Part shown: in pieces, positions 5,350-9,192 of the stretch
Layout: each line of letters begins with the position of its first letter
How positions within the stretch are numbered: the stretch's first letter is position 1
Assembly (NCBI GenBank): GCA_023150215.1
Contig: JAKLLJ010000112.1
Coordinates: 1-9,192 of the forward strand
Length of the DNA stretch: 9,192 bases
Reading direction: 5' to 3'
Source: Thauera sp.
Lineage (GTDB): Bacteria; Pseudomonadota; Gammaproteobacteria; Burkholderiales; Rhodocyclaceae
Made by a program: the position numbers and the translations under genes
The notes under the pieces: model-generated
The model's database searches: none
Seen by the model: only the letters and a program-made list of their open reading frames with translations
What the model was told of the DNA's origin: nothing

Positions 5350-7376
5350 CGCGCACTCCTCGCCGCGGCCGCCGGTGGCGCGGCGGTCGGCGGCGGCAGC
5401 GGACGGGGTTGCGGCGGCGGGACGGGCGTCGTCGACGAGGTCGCCTGCGGCTCGGTCACCGGCCCGGGCTGCAGCGTCGACTCGTCGCCCTCGCTCTCGG
5501 CGCCCTCCTCGTCCTCGGCGGCCGGCTCACCCACGCGCTGGTCGAGCAGGTAGTAGTCGATCACCTGGCGTGCGATCGGCGCTGCCGACTGCGCACCGAA
5601 GCCGCCATTCTCGACCAGCACCGCGAGCGCGATCTTCGGGTTCTCGGCCGGGGCATAGGCGATGAACCAGGAATGGTCGCGCAGGCGCTCGCGCACGCGG
5701 CCTTCGACATAGCGCTGGCCGCGCAGCGAGTACACCTGCGCGGTGCCGGTCTTGCCGCCGACGCTGTAGGGCGCGTTCTTGAAGGCGCGCTTGCCGGTTC
5801 CACTGCGATTGACGTCCACCATCGCGTCGAGCACTGCCTTCAGGTGCGCGTCGCGCAAGGGAATCTCGCGCAGCGGCTCGGGCTCGACCGCACGCCGCTC
5901 GCCGGTGCGCGCATCGACCACGTACTTGACCACGTGCGGGCGGAACAGGCGCCCCTTGTTAACCAGCGCGGCGAGCGCATTGGCGAGCTGCAGCGGCGTG
6001 TAGGCGTTATAGCCCTGGCCGATGCCGACCGAAATCGTCTCGCCGGCGTACCAGCGCTGTTGCTCGGGCTTCTTGAAGCGCTGGCGCTTCCACGCCTGCG
6101 ATGGCAGCACGCCGGTGGCCTCGCCCGGGAGATCGATGCCGGTACGATCGCCGAAGCCGAAGGGCGCCAGGAAGCCGGCGATGCCCTCGATGCCGAGGTC
6201 GTTGGCGAGCTGGTAGTAATAGGTGTTGCACGACACCACGATCGACTTGTGCAGGTCGACCATGCCGTGGCCGCCGATCTTGTCGTCCATGAAGCGGTGG
6301 CCGCCGAAGTTGAAGTAGCCGATGTCGTGGATGGCCTGGCGGGCGGTGCGCTTGCCCGTCTCCAGGCCGGCGAGCGCCATGAAGGGCTTGAAGGTGGAGC
6401 CGGGCGGATAGGTGGAGTAGATCGCGCGATGCAGCATCGGGTGGTCGGGCGAGTCGTTGAGCGCCTTCCAGTCCTGGGTCGAGATGCCGTCGACGAAGAG
6501 ATTGGGGTCGTAGGTCGGCATCGACGCCAGCGCGAGCACGCCGCCGGTGGAGGGCTCGATCGCCACCAAGGCGCCGCGGCGATCGCCGAAGGCCTTCTCG
6601 GCGACCTTCTGCAGCTCGATGTCGAGGGTGAGCTCGAGGTCGTTGCCCGACGTTGCCGCGGTGTGCGACAGCGCGCGCACCGCGCGCCCGCCGGCGTTGA
6701 CCTCGACCTGCTCGACGCCGGTGGTGCCGTGCAGCTCACGCTCGTAGGATTGCTCCACGCCGGCCTTGCCGATGTGCTGGGTGCCGCGGTAGTTGGCGGT
6801 GTCGCCCGCTTCATCGATGCGCTCGATGTCGCGCTCGGTGATGCGGCCGATGTAGCCGATCACATGCGACGCGGTGGTTCCATGCGGATAGTCGCGCAAC
6901 AGGCGGGCCTTCACGTCCACGCCGGGCAGGCGGTAGCGCTGCGACACCACGCGTGCGACCTCCTCCTCGGTGAGCCGGCTCCTCAGCGGCACGCTCTCGA
7001 AGTTGCGGCTCTCCTCGAACAGCTTGCGGAAACGGCGGCGGTCACGGGCGTCGATCGGCACCAGGGTGGCGAGCTCGTCGAGTGTGGCGTCGAGGCTGCG
7101 CACCTGCGAGGGCGTGATCTCGATCGTGTAGGTGGCGTAGTTGCGCGCCAGCACCACGCCCTTGCGGTCGACGATGGTGCCGCGATGCGGCACCACCGGC
7201 AGCAACGCGATGCGGTTGTCTTCGGCGCGGGTCAGGAAGTAGTCGTGGCGCTTGACCTGCAGGTAGTGGAAGCGCACCGCGAGCAGGCCGAGGCAGACGA
7301 GCACGAACAGCGCCGCCACCACGACGCGACGACGGAAGCGGGTCAGCTCGACCGCCGGAGCACGAAACTCGGTCAT
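5346..7376 (-). CDS. mrdA: Penicillin-binding protein 2, elongasome transpeptidase
   Basis: Class B PBP that cross-links new peptidoglycan during side-wall elongation and activates RodA. It has 676 residues (E. coli PBP2 has 633). Visible parts are a single membrane anchor at about 17-36; the N-terminal pedestal with HRGTIVDRKGVVLARN (64-79), where the R-G-x-I-x-D-R motif is typical of the class; and the transpeptidase domain from about 250. Active-site motifs are complete: nucleophile S327 in S-T-F-K (327-330), S382-C-N384, and K542-T-G-T545. An unusual tail from about residue 614 is first Glu/Asp/Ser-rich and then Pro/Ala-rich. The ATG lies 12 bases after mreD, with GAGG (partly in the mreD stop) about ten bases upstream. 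Its final codons overlap rodA. The class B domain layout and the rodA neighbour favour PBP2 over the division enzyme FtsI. Confidence 0.97.
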   Translation of the reverse strand: MTEFRAPAVELTRFRRRVVVAALFVLVCLGLLAVRFHYLQVKRHDYFLTRAEDNRIALLPVVPHRGTIVDRKGVVLARNYATYTIEITPSQVRSLDATLDELATLVPIDARDRRRFRKLFEESRNFESVPLRSRLTEEEVARVVSQRYRLPGVDVKARLLRDYPHGTTASHVIGYIGRITERDIERIDEAGDTANYRGTQHIGKAGVEQSYERELHGTTGVEQVEVNAGGRAVRALSHTAATSGNDLELTLDIELQKVAEKAFGDRRGALVAIEPSTGGVLALASMPTYDPNLFVDGISTQDWKALNDSPDHPMLHRAIYSTYPPGSTFKPFMALAGLETGKRTARQAIHDIGYFNFGGHRFMDDKIGGHGMVDLHKSIVVSCNTYYYQLANDLGIEGIAGFLAPFGFGDRTGIDLPGEATGVLPSQAWKRQRFKKPEQQRWYAGETISVGIGQGYNAYTPLQLANALAALVNKGRLFRPHVVKYVVDARTGERRAVEPEPLREIPLRDAHLKAVLDAMVDVNRSGTGKRAFKNAPYSVGGKTGTAQVYSLRGQRYVEGRVRERLRDHSWFIAYAPAENPKIALAVLVENGGFGAQSAAPIARQVIDYYLLDQRVGEPAAEDEEGAESEGDESTLQPGPVTEPQATSSTTPVPPPQPRPLPPPTAAPPAAAARSAR

Positions 7377-7388
7377 CGCCGGACGGCC

Positions 7389-7910
7389 TCAGATCGGGCG
7401 GTTGTCATCGCGCTCGACCGGCTGGTACTGCGGCAGCAGCAGCAGCAAGGAAAGCGGCGTCCACAGCAGCGCACTGCTGAAGCTCGACAGGAAATAAGCC
7501 CACCCCGGGAACTCGGCACCGGCGAGCAAGCGCACCCCCACCATCAGCGCCTGGGAGAGCAGCAGCAACGGCAGCACATGCAGCGCCTGCTGCCAGGCCG
7601 GAAACCACAGCACGCGGCGGGCGAGCGCGGTGGCGAGGTAGGCGAGCACGACGTAGGCGAGCGCGTGCTGCCCCATCGCGGCGCCGAGACCGACATCCAT
7701 CAACAAGCCGAAGGCGAAGCCGGCCCCCATGCCGATCGCCAGCGGCTCGCGCACGCACCAGAAAGCCAGCACCAGCGCCACCCAGTCGGGCAAGCCGGGC
7801 GTGCGTCCGGTGGGGATGTACTCGAGCCCGAGCGCGACGAACAGGCTCAGGTACACGAACCACAGCTTGACCGGCTGCAGGATGCGGCTGGAACGATTGG
7901 TCGGCTGCAC
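7389..7910 (-). CDS. mreD: Rod shape-determining protein MreD
   Basis: Small polytopic inner-membrane protein of the elongasome that bridges MreC and the RodA-PBP2 pair. The 173 residues hold about five or six hydrophobic segments (near 14-32, 43-58, 60-77, 82-98, 107-125 and 138-160), with the family-like pattern GLLMDVGLGAAMGQHALAY at 68-86. The C-terminus is short, hydrophilic and charged. The start is GTG at 7910-7908, three bases after the mreC stop, with GAGGGAGG in the mreC 3' end about ten bases upstream; no nearby ATG is better. Sequence conservation in this family is low, so the assignment rests on topology, the central motif and position between mreC and mrdA. Confidence 0.93.
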   Translation of the reverse strand: MQPTNRSSRILQPVKLWFVYLSLFVALGLEYIPTGRTPGLPDWVALVLAFWCVREPLAIGMGAGFAFGLLMDVGLGAAMGQHALAYVVLAYLATALARRVLWFPAWQQALHVLPLLLLSQALMVGVRLLAGAEFPGWAYFLSSFSSALLWTPLSLLLLLPQYQPVERDDNRPI

Positions 7911-7913
7911 GGC

Positions 7914-8792
7914 TCAGCGCCCTCCCTCGGTGGCTGGCGGCGGCGGGGGCGGCGGATAGGCGGCCCGCCCGATCACCAGCACCTGCACGCTGCGCTCGAT
8001 CGCGGCCAGCGGTTCGCATTCGATGCGGGCGAACGCATCCTGGTCGCGGTTGACCCGGGTCACCGTCGCCACCGGCAGGCCGGGCACGAAGATGCCGTCC
8101 AGCCCCGAGGTGACGAGCTGGTCGCCGGGCTGGATGTCGACGTCGGCAAGCACATGGCGCATCTCCAGCATGCCGCGGCCGACGCCATACAGCACGCCGC
8201 GCACGCCGTTGCGCACGACGCTGACCGGAATCGACTGGTTGCGGTCGGTCAGCAGGGTGACTTCGGCCTGGATCGGGTGCACGCGGGTCACCTGGCCGAT
8301 CACGCCGTTCGCGTCGACCACCGCCAGCCCCGCCTCCACGCCCTGCTGCGCGCCGCGATCGAGGATGACCTTGCGCGCGAAAGGGTCGGGCGCGTTGTAG
8401 AGGATGTCGGCGGCGATGCTTTTCGTCTGCACGCGCTGCGACATCTGCAGCAGCTCGCGCAGGTGGGCGTTCTCCTGTTCGAGCTGCTCGAAACGCAGCA
8501 GGCGCTCGCCGGCGCCGAGCTGATGGCGGCGCAGCTCGGCGTTCTCGAGCTGGACATCGATCAGGGTGCCGAAATAGCGCGCGGCGTTGCTCACCACGTC
8601 GGCGGGCGTCGCCGCCGCCATCTGCAGCGGATAGGTGACCACCGACAGCGCGTTGCGCATCACCTCGAGGTAACGGAAACGCAGGTCGGCCGCCAGCAGC
8701 GCGAGGCACACGGCAACGAACACGAACAGGCGCGCAAGCGGCGCCGGACCGCGCCGGAAGATCGGTGGGGGCTGATGGCCGACGAGAGACAT
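7914..8792 (-). CDS. mreC: Rod shape-determining protein MreC
   Basis: Bitopic inner-membrane protein whose periplasmic domain self-assembles and switches PBP2-RodA on. From the ATG at 8792 it has 292 residues: a short cytoplasmic start with GHQPPPIFRRGPAPLARL, a membrane helix at about 21-36, a coiled coil at about 70-120 (repeated Glu/Leu/Gln heptads such as LLRFEQLEQENAHLRELL), and a double beta-barrel domain at about 125-275 with ILDRGAQQGVEAG, VIGQVTRV and LLTDRNQSIPV. It ends in a run of seven prolines. The frame is open for 44 more codons upstream, but these cross the mreB stop and give an atypical N-terminus, so the shorter form was taken. The chosen start lacks a recognisable SD and follows a U-run and hairpin. 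mreD begins three bases after the stop. Confidence 0.95.
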   Translation of the reverse strand: MSLVGHQPPPIFRRGPAPLARLFVFVAVCLALLAADLRFRYLEVMRNALSVVTYPLQMAAATPADVVSNAARYFGTLIDVQLENAELRRHQLGAGERLLRFEQLEQENAHLRELLQMSQRVQTKSIAADILYNAPDPFARKVILDRGAQQGVEAGLAVVDANGVIGQVTRVHPIQAEVTLLTDRNQSIPVSVVRNGVRGVLYGVGRGMLEMRHVLADVDIQPGDQLVTSGLDGIFVPGLPVATVTRVNRDQDAFARIECEPLAAIERSVQVLVIGRAAYPPPPPPPATEGGR

Positions 8793-8796
8793 CCGC

Positions 8797-8838
8797 AAAA
8801 AACCAGGGGCCGTCAGGTGGGCAGGGAACTGGCCCCGG
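8797..8838 (-). terminator. Possible attenuator or intrinsic terminator between mreB and mreC
   Basis: Reading the minus strand, GGGGCC (8836-8831) can pair with GGCCCC (8811-8806). The stem extends by CC/GG across a single-base bulge, and a run of six Ts (8802-8797) follows immediately. The T-run ends four bases before the mreC ATG. The 19-base loop is longer than in most intrinsic terminators and the full strength was not computed, so partial termination is more likely than a full stop. It would let mreB be made in excess of mreCD, as reported for E. coli by other means (inference). Confidence 0.42.
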
Positions 8839-8862
8839 CGCACGGGCCGGAGCGCAGGGACG

Positions 8863-9192
8863 TCACTCGGAAGTGAAGATGGAAGCGAGCTTGTCCATCT
8901 TGTCGAGCGCCATGCCGCAACCACGCGCGACGCAGGTCAACGGCTCTTCGGCCACCACCACCGGCAGGCCGGTCTCTTCCATCAGCAGGCGGTCGAGGTC
9001 GCGCACCAGCGCACCGCCGCCGGTCAGCATCATGCCGCGCTCGGCAATGTCGGCGCCGAGTTCGGGCGGGGTCTGTTCCAGGCCGATCTTGACAGCGGAC
9101 ACGATCTGGTTGAGCGGCTCGGTCAGTGCTTCGAGGATCTCGTTGGAGGAAATGGTGAAGCTGCGCGGGATGCCCTCCGCCAGGTTGCGCCC
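8863..9192 (-). CDS. mreB: Rod shape-determining protein MreB, C-terminal part
   Basis: Bacterial actin homologue whose membrane-bound filaments orient the elongasome. Only the last 109 residues are present; the reading frame is open to the right edge, so roughly the first 240 of about 347 residues lie outside. The segment begins GRNLAEGIPRSFTISSNEIL and includes the nucleotide-binding loop LTGGGALVRDLDRLL, then ETGLPVVVAEEPLTCVARGCG, all nearly identical to remembered E. coli MreB. The end KLASIFTSE replaces the E. coli tail. A 70-base gap with a hairpin and U-run separates it from mreC. As first gene of the cluster it should have its promoter to the right of the window. Confidence 0.97.
   Translation of the reverse strand, partial: GRNLAEGIPRSFTISSNEILEALTEPLNQIVSAVKIGLEQTPPELGADIAERGMMLTGGGALVRDLDRLLMEETGLPVVVAEEPLTCVARGCGMALDKMDKLASIFTSE

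Noticed and set aside
4204..5553. Plus-strand open frame of 449 codons antisense to rodA
   Set aside because: Made mostly of His, Gln, Glu and Asp residues, as expected from the complement of membrane-protein codons. No recognisable fold.
7434..7448. CAG-type triplet run as a phase-variation repeat
   Set aside because: It encodes the leucine run of the last MreD helix with only about five units. Triplet steps would not shift the frame, and leucine codon bias explains it.
5409..8876. Plus-strand open frame of 1155 codons antisense to mrdA, mreD and mreC
   Set aside because: It runs straight across three well-supported genes and their boundaries. Its composition (rich in His, Arg, Gln, Ala, Gly, Val) is what the complement of GC-rich coding DNA gives, and no domain or sensible start is visible.
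8793..8924. 44-codon N-terminal extension of MreC
   Set aside because: It overlaps the mreB stop region, has no MreC-like sequence, and would move the membrane anchor far from the N-terminus.

Overview
The window is a single co-oriented run of ten genes, all on the minus strand, from a GC-rich Gram-negative bacterium. The gene order mreB-mreC-mreD-mrdA-rodA-rlpA-dacA-dat-ybeD-lipB, the protein character and the GC content best fit a betaproteobacterium, probably of the Rhodocyclales (Thauera/Azoarcus-like). That placement rests on remembered synteny and protein similarity, not on a search. No mobile element, CRISPR array, tRNA, rRNA or sign of recent transfer was found, and no intergenic gap exceeds 110 bases.

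In transcription order (right to left), the first block is the elongasome. It starts with the 3' end of mreB (actin-like filament), then mreC (periplasmic scaffold), mreD (membrane partner), mrdA (PBP2 transpeptidase) and rodA (SEDS glycosyltransferase). rlpA follows 13 bases after rodA and encodes a lipoprotein lytic transglycosylase with a SPOR domain. These genes are packed with gaps of 3 to 13 bases or a 4-base overlap. The exception is the 70-base mreB-mreC gap, which holds a GC-rich hairpin followed by six Us just before a poorly served mreC start.

The second block begins after a 108-base gap that contains a convincing sigma70-type promoter (TTGGCC, 17 bases, TATAAT). It reads dacA (PBP5/6-type D,D-carboxypeptidase), dat (D-alanine aminotransferase), ybeD (DUF493) and lipB (octanoyltransferase). 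lipB runs off the left edge without a stop codon. The last three genes overlap by 8 and 4 bases, which suggests translational coupling.

Together the genes build, trim and remodel side-wall peptidoglycan. dat is a plausible metabolic link for the D-alanine released by PBP5, and ybeD-lipB begins the lipoate-attachment pathway. All catalytic motifs that could be checked are intact. This is mainly a conserved housekeeping region. No undescribed system was found, and the findings are modest details of regulation and protein architecture.
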